Assembly: GCF_944324525.1 (NCBI RefSeq) | Contig: NZ_CALUWS010000021.1 | Coordinates: forward strand, 1 to 48,900 | DNA from: an uncultured Desulfovibrio sp. | GTDB taxonomy: Bacteria; Desulfobacterota; Desulfovibrionia; Desulfovibrionales; Desulfovibrionaceae | Direction: 5' to 3' | Length of the DNA stretch: 48,900 nucleotides | Part shown: positions 14,981-22,758 of the stretch, piece after piece | How positions within the stretch are numbered: position 1 is the first letter of the stretch | Layout of the letters: every line of letters starts with the position of its first letter | The notes under the pieces: generated by a model | What the model was told of the DNA's origin: nothing | Databases searched by the model: none | What the model saw: the letters and a program-made list of their open reading frames with translations, nothing else | Program-made: the position numbers and the translations under genes

Positions 14981-15123
14981 TAGGTGAGCGTTGTTTCCGT
15001 GTGGAGCGCTTCGCGCTCCACTCCGTTCGGCCTGGCGTTTCGCGGAAAAAAGCGATTTTTCCGTTTACGTTGGGCCGGGCGGCGCTGCGCGGCCGCCTCG
15101 CGTTATAAAGGCAAAACGCTCTA
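14981..15123 (-). repeat. Family B MITE-like repeat, copy B2
   Basis: On the minus strand it runs from TAGAGCGTTTTGCC (TAG being the dehydrogenase stop codon) to a distal end near GGAAACAACGCTCACCTA. The three family B stems are present. The third stem is GTGGAGCGC / GCGCTCCAC, where other copies have GTTTGGAACGC / GCGTTCCAAAC, so both arms changed together. Oriented with transcription. Confidence 0.85.
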
Positions 15124-16584
15124 CTTGTCGATGCCGCCCATGAGGAAGAGGTGGGTCTCCATGTAGTCGTTGAGGCCTTCGCGGCTGCCTTCGCGGCCCA
15201 TGCCGCTGAATTTCACGCCGCCGAAGGGCGTTTCCGCGGCGGCAAGGGTCACGTCGTTGATGCCGACCATGCCGTACTGCAGGGACTCGGCCACGCGCCA
15301 GACGCGGCCCAGATCCCGGGAGAAGAGGTAGGAGGCCAGACCGAAGCAGGTGTCGTTGGCCAGGGAGATGGCTTCCTCTTCCGTGTCGAAGGGCATGATG
15401 GCGGCCACGGGGCCGAAGATCTCTTCCTTGAAGATGCGCATCTCACGGGTCAGGCCCGTAAGCAGGGTCGGCTCGTAGAAGCGCGGGCCCATGCTGTGCG
15501 GTTTGCCGCCGGCCAGCAGGGTGGCCCCCTTGCTCAGGGCGTCCTGCACAAGGCCGTCCACGCGGCGGACGGCTTCCTCATTGATGAGGGGGCCGATGGT
15601 CACGCCCGCGTCCAGACCGTTGCCCACGCGGAAGGCGTCCACCTTTTCCTTGAGGCCGCGCACGAAGGCGTCGTGGATGCCGCGCTGCACCAGAAAACGA
15701 TTGGCGCAGATGCAGGTCTGGCCCGCATTGCGGAATTTGCTGCCCACAGCGCCGGCCACGGCGGCGTCCAGCTGCGCGTCGTCAAAGACGATGAAGGGCG
15801 CATTGCCGCCCAGCTCCAGCGAAAGACGCTTGAGGGTGGGCGCGCAGTCCGCGGCGAGCTGCTGGCCCACGGAGGTCGAGCCGGTGAAGCTCAGCTTGCG
15901 GACCACAGGGCTTTGCGTGATCTCCTTGCCGATGACGCCCGCATCGCCGGTGACCACGTTGATGACCCCGGCCGGGATGCCCGCCCGGCGGGAAAGTTCG
16001 GCCAGGGCCAGGGCGCAGTAGGGCGTTGCGCTGGCGGGCTTGACCACCAGGGTGCAGCCGGCGGCGATGGCCGGAGCGGCCTTGCGGGGCAGCATGGAGG
16101 AGGGGAAGTTCCAGGGCGTGATGACGCCCACCACGCCGATGGGCTGCTTTTGCGTCAGCGGCCGCACGCCGGCGCGCGGGGCGGGAACGACATCGCCGTA
16201 GGCGCGGCGGATCTCTTCGGCAAACCAGGGGAAATAGCTGGCCCCCTGCAGGATCTCCCCACGGGCCTCGGCCAGGGGTTTGCCCTGTTCCAGGGTCAGG
16301 ATGCGGCAGAGGTCGTCGATGTGTTCCTCGATAAGCTCGCCCCAGCGGCGCAGTTTTGCCCCGCGTTCCTGCAGGGGCACCTTGCGCCAGACGGCAAAGG
16401 CGGCTTCCGCCGCGGCGATGGCGGCGCGGGCGTCGTTGGCCGTGCAGCGCGGCACGCTTCCCAGCTCTTCACCCGTAGCGGGGTTGATGACCGCCAGCGT
16501 GGCGCCGTTTTCGGCATCCTGCCACTGGCCGTTGATGTAGGCCTGGTGGCGCAACAGGTCGGGGTCCTTCAGATGTTTGGGCAT
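15121..16584 (-). CDS. gabD: NAD(P)-dependent succinate-semialdehyde dehydrogenase-like ALDH (487 aa)
   Basis: An aldehyde dehydrogenase superfamily enzyme with catalytic Cys291 (GQTCICANRF) and general-base Glu257 (LELGGN), the cofactor segment TPWNFPSSML and KPASATP, and FTGSTSVG at 233-240. Length and the GQTCICANR motif fit the GabD branch, which oxidises succinate semialdehyde to succinate in the cytosol. Glutarate semialdehyde dehydrogenase cannot be excluded. The start at 16584 has AGGAGG upstream and lies 10 bp after the methyltransferase stop, so it is the distal gene of a pyr-linked transcript. A functional link with pyrimidine synthesis is not evident. The stop codon forms the end of repeat B2. 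Confidence 0.88.
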   Translation of the reverse strand: MPKHLKDPDLLRHQAYINGQWQDAENGATLAVINPATGEELGSVPRCTANDARAAIAAAEAAFAVWRKVPLQERGAKLRRWGELIEEHIDDLCRILTLEQGKPLAEARGEILQGASYFPWFAEEIRRAYGDVVPAPRAGVRPLTQKQPIGVVGVITPWNFPSSMLPRKAAPAIAAGCTLVVKPASATPYCALALAELSRRAGIPAGVINVVTGDAGVIGKEITQSPVVRKLSFTGSTSVGQQLAADCAPTLKRLSLELGGNAPFIVFDDAQLDAAVAGAVGSKFRNAGQTCICANRFLVQRGIHDAFVRGLKEKVDAFRVGNGLDAGVTIGPLINEEAVRRVDGLVQDALSKGATLLAGGKPHSMGPRFYEPTLLTGLTREMRIFKEEIFGPVAAIMPFDTEEEAISLANDTCFGLASYLFSRDLGRVWRVAESLQYGMVGINDVTLAAAETPFGGVKFSGMGREGSREGLNDYMETHLFLMGGIDK

Positions 16585-16594
16585 ATGGCCTCCT

Positions 16595-17395
16595 TTATGT
16601 GTTGTGCCGCCTGTGCGGCGAAAAATCGGGGCGGGAGGAAGTCGCGGGTTTTGCGGCGATGTAAAAGCCGTAGCTCACCGACGCGCCGTATTGCCGGAAC
16701 AGGCTGATTTCCGCCCGCTCTTCCTCGACGATGTGGCGGGCTTCCGGTGAAGGGTGGGCGGCCAGGAATTCGGAAAAACGGGCTTCGAGCGGGTCGTAAT
16801 AGTTTTCAGTCCAACATGATGCAGGCAGGGGGAAATAGCCGAGAGGCTCGTAACCAGCCGCTTCAAGGGTGCGCAATTTGTCCGCAGCCGTTCCCATCTC
16901 TCCATAGGCGGCATCCCAGTGGCGTTCAAGCGCTTCGGGCCGACACTCGTGCAGCCAGGTGATCTCGGAGACGGCTAGGATGCCGCCCGGCCTGAGCAGG
17001 GACAGCCACGTCCGTACGCCACTGGCAAAGCCCATGTTGTAGATGGCGCCTTCAGACCAGATCAGATCGAGCGAAGCCGGCGTAATGGGCGGGCAGTGCA
17101 TATCAGCAAGGCAACGCCGTATACGGCGAGCCACGCCGAGGGCCTGCGCCCGCTCGCCAAGGCGTTGCAGGAAGGAGGGCAGAAAATCCAGCGCAAGGAT
17201 GCTGGCCCGTGGTAGAGCCTGCGCCAGCACGAGCGTGGAGGCCCCAGTGCCGCAGCCTATATCGGCCACGCGCAGAGGGGCATCCGGAGACAGCCGGGTG
17301 AGGGAAAGAGCGAGCCGTGTGGCCTCCTCGCTGCCAGGTCCCTGTCGCTGGGCGTCCTGATGCAGTTCTGCCAGAAGGGCGAGTTCCGTCTTCAT
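16595..17395 (-). CDS. Class I SAM-dependent methyltransferase (266 aa)
   Basis: A UbiE/Coq5-like small-molecule methyltransferase fold: motif I VADIGCGTGASTLVLAQAL near residues 42-60, then LALDFLPSF, a motif near SLDLIWSEGAIYNMGF and LRPGGILAVSEITWL. The C-terminal region (YPL-type aromatic residues, ENYYDPLEARF) resembles proteins annotated as generic class I methyltransferases in anaerobes; the substrate is unknown. The ATG at 17395 (MKTELALL) was chosen; an in-frame GTG at 17413 is possible, as neither has an ideal ribosome site. It is 21 bp downstream of pyrC and 10 bp upstream of the dehydrogenase gene. Confidence 0.82.
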   Translation of the reverse strand: MKTELALLAELHQDAQRQGPGSEEATRLALSLTRLSPDAPLRVADIGCGTGASTLVLAQALPRASILALDFLPSFLQRLGERAQALGVARRIRRCLADMHCPPITPASLDLIWSEGAIYNMGFASGVRTWLSLLRPGGILAVSEITWLHECRPEALERHWDAAYGEMGTAADKLRTLEAAGYEPLGYFPLPASCWTENYYDPLEARFSEFLAAHPSPEARHIVEEERAEISLFRQYGASVSYGFYIAAKPATSSRPDFSPHRRHNT

Positions 17396-17416
17396 GGGAC
17401 CAAGACTCCGCACCCC

Positions 17417-18679
17417 CTAAAACAACTGCACGCCGCCGCACCAGTGATGCCGGACGCGGCCCCGCATCTCTTCGCCGAGGAAGGGGGTGTTGGCGCTCTT
17501 GGAATGCAGGGTCTCCGGGCTCACCGTCCATGTCTCTTCAGGGTCGAAGAGGAAGAAGTCCGCCGGGTCTCCGGGCTCGAAGCGGTTGCAGGGCAGGCCG
17601 AAGATCTCGGCCGGGCCATAGCACCAGCGCTGATGCAGGAGGGCTTCGTCCCAGATGCCTTCACGCACCAGCCGCCAGGTCAGCGGCAGGGCAAGGTCGA
17701 GACCGGTAAAGCCCTTGGGGGCCTCGTCCAGCGTGCGTTCCTTTTCATGCAGGGCATGCGGGGCGTGGTCGGTGCTGAGCACGCCGAGGATGCCGTCCCG
17801 CACGGCCTGGCGCAGGGCCTCCCGGTCTTCGGGGCGGCGCAGGGGCGGGCTGACCTTGGCATTGGCGTTGTAGCCGCGCAGGGCGCTTTCATCGAGCATG
17901 AGATAATGCGGGCAGGTCTCGGCCGTCACCTTGACGCCGCGCGCCTGGGCCCAGCGGAGCACGTCCACGGAAAGGGCCGAGGAGACATGGGAGATGTGCA
18001 CGGGGATGCCCAGATATTCCGACAGCATGACATCACGGGCGATCTGCACGGCCTCACCGGCGGCGGGCTGTCCCTTGACGCCGAGCTCGCCGCTGACTTC
18101 CCCTTCGTTCATGACCCAGCCGCGGGCCAGATCCGGATCTTCGCAATGGTCCATGACCACCATACCGAGGTCCGCGGCGTATTCCATGACGCGGCGCATC
18201 ATCTCGGCGCTGCTCACCGGACAGCCGTCATTGGAGACGGCCACGCAGCCGGCTTCCTTCAGTTCGCCCAGCGGGGCCAGCTCCTGCCCGGCAAGCCCCA
18301 CGGTGGCGGCGGCCACGGGATAGAGGCGCGGCCCGTGGGGCCAGGCGGCGCGGGCCTTTTCCAGCATGCAGCGGGTGACGGCGGCCGTATCGTTGACGGG
18401 GCGGGTGTTGGCCATGCACATGACCGCGCCGAAGCCGCCATGCGCGGCGGCGGCCAGCCCGGTCGTCACGTCTTCCTTGTATTCGTAGCCGGGGTCCCGG
18501 AAATGGGCATGGACATCGATAAAGCTCGGCATGAGCAGCAGGCCGCCGGCATCGAAGGTGTCGCAGCCGTCCGGGGGCGGCTGGTGTCCGGCGGGAGTCA
18601 TGGTGAGTATGCGGCCGTCCCGGACGAGAAGGTCCACCGGGGCGTCAAGATGACGGGCATTTTTGAGGCAGAGGGTCAT
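17417..18679 (-). CDS. pyrC: Dihydroorotase (420 aa)
   Basis: A type I dihydroorotase, closing carbamoyl aspartate to dihydroorotate in pyrimidine synthesis. The metal and substrate motif is DVHAHFRDPGYEYKED (55-70), with histidines near 178 (VMDHCED) and 231 (HISHVSS) and catalytic Asp304 in STDHAPH. All key positions appear intact, so this is an active enzyme rather than the inactive PyrC' homologue that associates with some PyrB proteins. Length fits the family (about 420-430 aa). The start at 18679 has GGAG seven bases upstream and lies 2 nt after the pyrB stop codon, so the two genes are coupled. Confidence 0.95.
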   Translation of the reverse strand: MTLCLKNARHLDAPVDLLVRDGRILTMTPAGHQPPPDGCDTFDAGGLLLMPSFIDVHAHFRDPGYEYKEDVTTGLAAAAHGGFGAVMCMANTRPVNDTAAVTRCMLEKARAAWPHGPRLYPVAAATVGLAGQELAPLGELKEAGCVAVSNDGCPVSSAEMMRRVMEYAADLGMVVMDHCEDPDLARGWVMNEGEVSGELGVKGQPAAGEAVQIARDVMLSEYLGIPVHISHVSSALSVDVLRWAQARGVKVTAETCPHYLMLDESALRGYNANAKVSPPLRRPEDREALRQAVRDGILGVLSTDHAPHALHEKERTLDEAPKGFTGLDLALPLTWRLVREGIWDEALLHQRWCYGPAEIFGLPCNRFEPGDPADFFLFDPEETWTVSPETLHSKSANTPFLGEEMRGRVRHHWCGGVQLF

Positions 18680-18681
18680 GA

Positions 18682-19650
18682 CTAGTCTCCGTGCTTGGGG
18701 GCGGCGGCCCCTTCGTTGCGGGTGGCCAGAAGATAGAGCACGGCCATGCGGGTGGCCACGCCGGAGGATACCTGATCGAGAACGCGGCTGTGCGGGCCGT
18801 CCGCCACGGCGTCGGCGATCTCCAGTCCGCGGTTCATGGGGCCGGGATGGAGCACCAGCGCGTCCGGCCTGGCCTTGTCGAGCCGGGCGGGCGTCAGGCA
18901 GAAGCGGCGGGAATACTCGGTGAGATCCGGCAGCAGGCCGGCCTGCTGCCGTTCGAGCTGCAGGCGCAGGCACATGACGGCGTCGCTGTCGCGCACGGCG
19001 GCATCCGGATCGGCAACGACCTCCGCCGGCCAGTTGTGGACGCCCGCCGGCAGCAGGGTGCGCGGGGCGCAGAGGCGGACGCGCGCGCCCAGCAGGGTCA
19101 GCAACTGCACATTGGAGCGGGCCACGCGGCTGTGGGCGATGTCGCCGAGGATGGTCACCACGCGGCCGCTGAAGTCCGTGCCCCAGTGGCTGCGCAGGGT
19201 CAGGCTGTCCAGCAGGGCCTGGGTGGGATGAGCATGCCAGCCGTCGCCGCCGTTGACGATGCCGCAGGGCAGGCGCTCGGCGAGGAAGCGGGCCGCGCCG
19301 CTGCTGGGGTGGCGGATGACGATGACGTCCGGGCTCATGGCCTGCAGGGTGAGGGCCGTATCCTTGAGGCTTTCCCCCTTGTTGAGGCTGGAGCCGGACT
19401 TGGCAAGGGAGTAGGTGTCCGCGGAGAGGCGCTTGCCCGCCACGTCGAAGGAGGTCTTGGTGCGGGTGCTGTTCTCCACGAAAAAGAGGATCACGGTCTT
19501 TCCCTTGAGCGTGGGAACCTTTTTGACGGGACGCTGGTTGATCTCCTGAAAGCTGGCGGCCACATCGAGGATGTGGAGGACATCCTCACGGCTGAGCTGG
19601 GAGATGTCCAGCAGGTCCTTGTGCGTCCACTGATAGCGATTGTCGTTCAT
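18682..19650 (-). CDS. pyrB: Aspartate carbamoyltransferase catalytic subunit (322 aa)
   Basis: It condenses carbamoyl phosphate with aspartate, the first committed pyrimidine step. The carbamoyl-phosphate motif is STRTKTSF (61-68; STRTRTSF is usual), then [28 protein letters not shown] and [11 protein letters not shown]. No regulatory subunit gene (pyrI) follows; pyrC does. The start codon overlaps the stop of a pyrL-like leader ORF (ATGA), and an intrinsic terminator ends 20 nt upstream, so expression is probably set by UTP-dependent attenuation. No independent Shine-Dalgarno is strong; GGGGC upstream is weak. That fits translational coupling to the leader. Confidence 0.95.
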   Translation of the reverse strand: MNDNRYQWTHKDLLDISQLSREDVLHILDVAASFQEINQRPVKKVPTLKGKTVILFFVENSTRTKTSFDVAGKRLSADTYSLAKSGSSLNKGESLKDTALTLQAMSPDVIVIRHPSSGAARFLAERLPCGIVNGGDGWHAHPTQALLDSLTLRSHWGTDFSGRVVTILGDIAHSRVARSNVQLLTLLGARVRLCAPRTLLPAGVHNWPAEVVADPDAAVRDSDAVMCLRLQLERQQAGLLPDLTEYSRRFCLTPARLDKARPDALVLHPGPMNRGLEIADAVADGPHSRVLDQVSSGVATRMAVLYLLATRNEGAAAPKHGD

Positions 19651-19775
19651 GGCAGTGTGGGGCTGAGGTCAAAAAAAGCCCCGCTCGCGCGGGGATGTGA
19701 CAGATAAAAAGCAGGCGTTCCGTCAGGATGCGGACACGGGAAAATCAGCGAAAAAGGGACGGTCGCGCGCTTCAT
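19647..19775 (-). CDS. pyrL: PyrL-like leader peptide of the pyrBC operon (42 aa)
   Basis: A 43-codon frame starts [12 protein letters not shown], passes through the U-rich stretch coding PAFYLSHPR, enters the terminator hairpin and reads its U-tract as GAFFDLSP. It stops at a TGA overlapping the pyrB ATG. E. coli PyrL also ends in GAFF followed by a short tail, and its frame likewise crosses the attenuator. In that system, low UTP makes polymerase pause at U-rich sites so the trailing ribosome blocks terminator formation. No ribosome site precedes the ATG; a candidate -10 element lies 6 nt upstream, so the leader may be translated from a leaderless or nearly leaderless transcript. The frame is observed; the regulatory role is inferred from this organisation. 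Confidence 0.72.
   Translation of the reverse strand: MKRATVPFSLIFPCPHPDGTPAFYLSHPRASGAFFDLSPTLP
19671..19694 (-). terminator. Attenuator upstream of pyrB
   Basis: On the minus strand CCCCGC-GCGA-GCGGGG is followed by seven T (19677-19671). It lies wholly inside the leader ORF and 20 nt before the pyrB start codon on the same strand, so it must be read through for pyrB expression. A T-rich pause-like stretch (TTTTTATCTGTC) precedes it. Confidence 0.85.
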
Positions 19776-19781
19776 AGCGCA

Positions 19782-19810
19782 ACGCTAGACCGGCGCGCCC
19801 GCTTTGTAAA
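19782..19810 (-). promoter_or_regulatory. Candidate pyr operon promoter
   Basis: Minus strand TTTACA (19810-19805), 17-bp spacer, TAGCGT (19787-19782). A start site six or seven bases downstream would fall at or next to the pyrL ATG (19775). The -10 is weak, so this is tentative. Confidence 0.4.
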
Positions 19811-19825
19811 GGAGAAAATGCCCGG

Positions 19826-19854
19826 TTGACGCTGACCCGCCCTTTGACTAGGGT
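19826..19854 (+). promoter_or_regulatory. Candidate promoter for the yitT-family gene
   Basis: TTGACG (19826-19831), 17-bp spacer, TAGGGT (19849-19854), about 77 bp before the start codon. It lies back to back with the candidate pyr promoter. Confidence 0.45.
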
Positions 19855-19930
19855 CAGGCTGCGTGCTCACGCCATATGGGGAACGTCCTTCGCGGTGTGC
19901 CGCGGCTCTTCCCCTGACCCTGGAGACCTC

Positions 19931-20800
19931 ATGAAACTTGTACAGACATATAATCGCAAACTGGCCGAATCCGTCTGGTGGAACCTGCTCTGGCTCACCG
20001 TCGGCGCGCTGCTGGTGACCATCTGCATCCAGTCCGTGGCCACGCCGCACAATTTCGTGGCCGGGGGCATCCTCGGCATGGCCTATCTGGTCTGGCACTG
20101 GACGGGCACGCTGGATCTGCTGCTCTGGTATCTGCTCCTGTCCGTGCCCATCTGGGTCTGGGGCTGGTTCTTCGTGGGACGGCGCTTCCTCCTCTATACG
20201 GCTTACGGCACCATCTGCACCACGGTCTTCGGCATGTTCCTCACCGTGCAGATCCCGCTGCAGACCGAAGTGTATGCGGCGGTCATCGCCGGCGTGCTGC
20301 ACGGCGCGGGCATGGGCATCATGCTGCGCACCCTGGGCAGCAGCGGCGGTACGGACATCATCGCCGTGGCGCTCAAGCAGCGCTGGAACGTGCCTATCGG
20401 GCAATTCTCCTTCGGGGTCAACGCCGTGGTCTACCTGCTGGCGGGCTTCAGCCTGAACCTTGACCTTATCGTGGCCTCCGTGCTGATGATGTTCATCTCG
20501 GCCAACACGCTGGAGTATGTGCTCGGCATGTTCAACCGGCGCAAGCTCGTGCTCGTCATCTCCGAACGCGGCGAGGAGATCAGCGAGGCCATCCTGGTGA
20601 CCGAACGTTTCGGCGTGACGCTCATGCGCGGCAAGGGGGCCTATTCCGGCGCGGACAAGGAGATTCTGCTGACCGTGACCAACAACGTGGTGCTCAAGCG
20701 GCTGGAAAACCTGGTGTACACCATCGACCCCGGCGCGCTCTTCATCGTGGAGAATACGTTCTATGTGTCCGGCGGGCAGTTTGCCCGGCGGGACAGATAA
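19931..20800 (+). CDS. YitT family membrane protein (DUF161 / DUF2179) (289 aa)
   Basis: About five hydrophobic segments in the first 200 residues (for example LLWLTVGALLVTICIQSV and LLLSVPIWVWGWFF) carry the family phrases ATPHNFVAGGILGMA, GSSGGTDIIA and LAGFSLNLDLIVASVLMMFISA. They are followed by a soluble C-terminal DUF2179 domain (EISEAILVTERFGVTLMRG, KEILLTVTNNVVLKRLENLV). The family is found in inner membranes of many bacteria and its transported substrate, if any, is not established. The start at 19931 has GGAG upstream. The gene is divergent from pyrB and 86 bp upstream of the amidohydrolase gene. Confidence 0.88.
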   Translation: MKLVQTYNRKLAESVWWNLLWLTVGALLVTICIQSVATPHNFVAGGILGMAYLVWHWTGTLDLLLWYLLLSVPIWVWGWFFVGRRFLLYTAYGTICTTVFGMFLTVQIPLQTEVYAAVIAGVLHGAGMGIMLRTLGSSGGTDIIAVALKQRWNVPIGQFSFGVNAVVYLLAGFSLNLDLIVASVLMMFISANTLEYVLGMFNRRKLVLVISERGEEISEAILVTERFGVTLMRGKGAYSGADKEILLTVTNNVVLKRLENLVYTIDPGALFIVENTFYVSGGQFARRDR

Positions 20801-20886
20801 GGCGGGCATCGCCTGTGTGCCGGGAGCTGTCGGGCCGTTTCCCGCGTGTGCCGAAACCCTCTTGCCGGATCGCATGAGGAGGTTTT

Positions 20887-22101
20887 ATGTCCGACTGCCT
20901 TGTTATCCGTGCGCGAACTCTCGTGAGCATGGCAGGGGAGGCCCCCGCGCGCGGCGAACAGCTTTTTGCGCCCCTGCGCAAGCTGGATGACGCGGCCCTC
21001 GTCCTTGCGGACGGCCGGGTGGAAGAGGTCGTGAGCTGGAAACGCTGCTCGCCGCCCGCCGGAGCCGTGGTGCGCGATCTGGGGGACGTCTGCCTGGCCC
21101 CGGCCGTCATCAATGCCCACTGCCATCTGCAGCTCTCGCATCTGGCCGGCAAGACGCGCTGGGGGGATGGCTTCAGCGCCTGGCTGGAAAGCCTCATCGC
21201 CCATTTGCGGGAACCGCTGTCCGTCGAAGCCGTCACCGAGGCCTGCGAGGACATGGCCGCGCGCGGCACGGGGCATGTGGGGGATTTTGCCGGAGAGGGA
21301 CTGGCCCTCGTGGATGCCGCGGCCCGGCGGGCCGGTCTGGGCATCACGCACTTTTGCGAATGGTTCGGCATGGATGCGCCGTTCATCGACGCCGTACGCC
21401 CCTGGCCGCCGCGCTGCCGCGCCGCGCTGGAGCAGGATGACGACCGCCCGGTGGCGGATGTTTCCGTGCCGCTGGAGGCCCGTTGCGCCCCGGCGGGACA
21501 TGCCCTGTATTCCACCGCGCCGGACGTGCTGCGCGATGCCCGGCAGTGGTGCGCGGCAAAGGGGCGGGTCTTTGCCCTGCATCTTGCCGAATCCCCCGAG
21601 GAGACGGAACTCCTGGTGAGCGGGAGCGGCCCGCTGGCCGAACTCTATGCGGGCATCGTGCTGCCGGATGACTGGCAGGCTCCGGGCATGCGGCCGCTGG
21701 CCTGCGCCATGAAGCTCGGCCTTCTGGGGCCGGGGACCCTGGCCGTGCACGGCGTCCAGCTCGATACGCAGGAGATGACGGTGCTGGCGGCCTCCGGGGC
21801 GGCGCTTTGCCTTTGCCCGCGCTCCAACAGGCATCTGGGCGTGGGCGAGTCGCCGTTTCTTTCCGCTGTGGAAAGCAATGCGCTGTGCTGTCTGGGGACC
21901 GACGGGCTGACCTCCAATACGGATCTGGATGTCCGCAGGGAGGCGGTCTTCCTGCGCGAGGCCTGCGACGCGCCGCCGGAAGCCCTGCTGCGCCTCCTGA
22001 CGGTCAACGCGGCCGAAGCCCTGCGCCTGCCGTGCGGCGGACGGCTGGAACCGGGACAGCCCGGCGGCTTCTGCGTCCTGCCGGAGGCCCTGAGTTTTTA
22101 G
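20887..22101 (+). CDS. Amidohydrolase / metal-dependent deaminase family protein (404 aa)
   Basis: A cytosine-deaminase-like amidohydrolase: metal motif INAHCHLQLSHLAG (about 76-89), HLAESPEE near 233, VHGVQLD near 287, CPRSNRHLGVGESP near 310 and CLGTDGLTSN near 338. The pattern resembles SsnA/TrzN-type chlorohydrolases and the aminodeoxyfutalosine deaminases of the futalosine menaquinone pathway. That pathway fits an anaerobic sulfate reducer, but substrate assignment from sequence alone is uncertain. The start at 20887 has GAGGAGG upstream. It may be transcribed with the yitT-family gene. The histidine of the usual GHTHTH is here HCH, as in futalosine-type enzymes. Confidence 0.75.
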   Translation: MSDCLVIRARTLVSMAGEAPARGEQLFAPLRKLDDAALVLADGRVEEVVSWKRCSPPAGAVVRDLGDVCLAPAVINAHCHLQLSHLAGKTRWGDGFSAWLESLIAHLREPLSVEAVTEACEDMAARGTGHVGDFAGEGLALVDAAARRAGLGITHFCEWFGMDAPFIDAVRPWPPRCRAALEQDDDRPVADVSVPLEARCAPAGHALYSTAPDVLRDARQWCAAKGRVFALHLAESPEETELLVSGSGPLAELYAGIVLPDDWQAPGMRPLACAMKLGLLGPGTLAVHGVQLDTQEMTVLAASGAALCLCPRSNRHLGVGESPFLSAVESNALCCLGTDGLTSNTDLDVRREAVFLREACDAPPEALLRLLTVNAAEALRLPCGGRLEPGQPGGFCVLPEALSF

Positions 22102-22341
22102 AGACCGCCGACACGAATGTACAACTTCTTTCAGATTGATGAAGAGCGCGGATCGGGCATGGGCCGCATGTCGCCTGACGGACGTCCGTCGCAGGCCATG
22201 TCCGTCAGGGCCTGCTGCCGCTATGCGCTCGTGCGCCGGGGGGATCCCCACAACATGGACGGCGCATCGTGCCGGCGGAGCCCGGCGCAGGCGGCCGGGT
22301 CGGGAAAACATATGACGGCAAGAGCTGTTTGAGGAGGAAAT
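22102..22341. other. Intergenic region with palindromes, before the Hpt gene
   Basis: 240 bp without a supported gene. It contains the 14-bp palindrome GACGGACGTCCGTC near 22178 and further copies of the same words (CATGTCCGTCAGG, GCCTGCTGCC), so several mutually exclusive stems can be drawn. A 71-codon frame from 22117 lacks a ribosome site. No known riboswitch class was recognised. Confidence 0.4.
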
Positions 22342-22680
22342 ATGGGAGAACATTTTCTGGATGTGAAGGAAGCCCTGCCCCGCGTGGGCGGGAATGAGGC
22401 CCTGTACCGCAGGCTGCTGGGCACGTTCATGGAAGACGAGCGGGAAACGGCCGTCCAGGTGGAGGGAGCCCTGCGCAACGATGACCGGGACACCGCCTGG
22501 AAGCTGGTGCACAACCTCAAGGGGGCGGCGGCCAACCTGGGCGCGAAACCGCTGGCCTCGGCGGCCTTCGAGCTGGAGATGGCCATCCGCGCCGGGGCCG
22601 ACACCGCCGCGCTGCTGGGCCGGTTCAGCCGGACCCTGACCGATACGCTGGTGGCTATGGCCACCTACCGCTCGGCCTGA
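22342..22680 (+). CDS. Hpt domain phosphotransfer protein (112 aa)
   Basis: A stand-alone histidine phosphotransfer domain: the phospho-accepting histidine is in KLVHNLKGAAANLGAKPL (about residues 54-71), inside a four-helix bundle pattern. Such proteins relay phosphate between hybrid sensor kinases and response regulators. No kinase or regulator gene is adjacent, so the partner is elsewhere. The start has GAGGAGG six bases upstream, a strong ribosome site. It is 78 bp upstream of livJ, which seems to have its own start region, so a link to branched-chain amino acid uptake is not implied. Confidence 0.9.
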   Translation: MGEHFLDVKEALPRVGGNEALYRRLLGTFMEDERETAVQVEGALRNDDRDTAWKLVHNLKGAAANLGAKPLASAAFELEMAIRAGADTAALLGRFSRTLTDTLVAMATYRSA

Positions 22681-22758
22681 GAAGACAGGGCTTTTCCTTT
22701 GCGGCGTTTTGGGGTAGACTGCCCCTCTGCCAATTTTTTATCCTGCATCGGGGGTTCT

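Noticed and set aside
17417-18679. Inactive PyrC' type dihydroorotase paired with PyrB
   Set aside because: The HxHxRxPG motif, later histidines and the STDHAPH aspartate are all present, so activity is expected.
22117-22332. A 71-codon frame before the Hpt gene
   Set aside because: No ribosome site, no recognisable domain and unusual composition; the palindromes there suggest non-coding structure.
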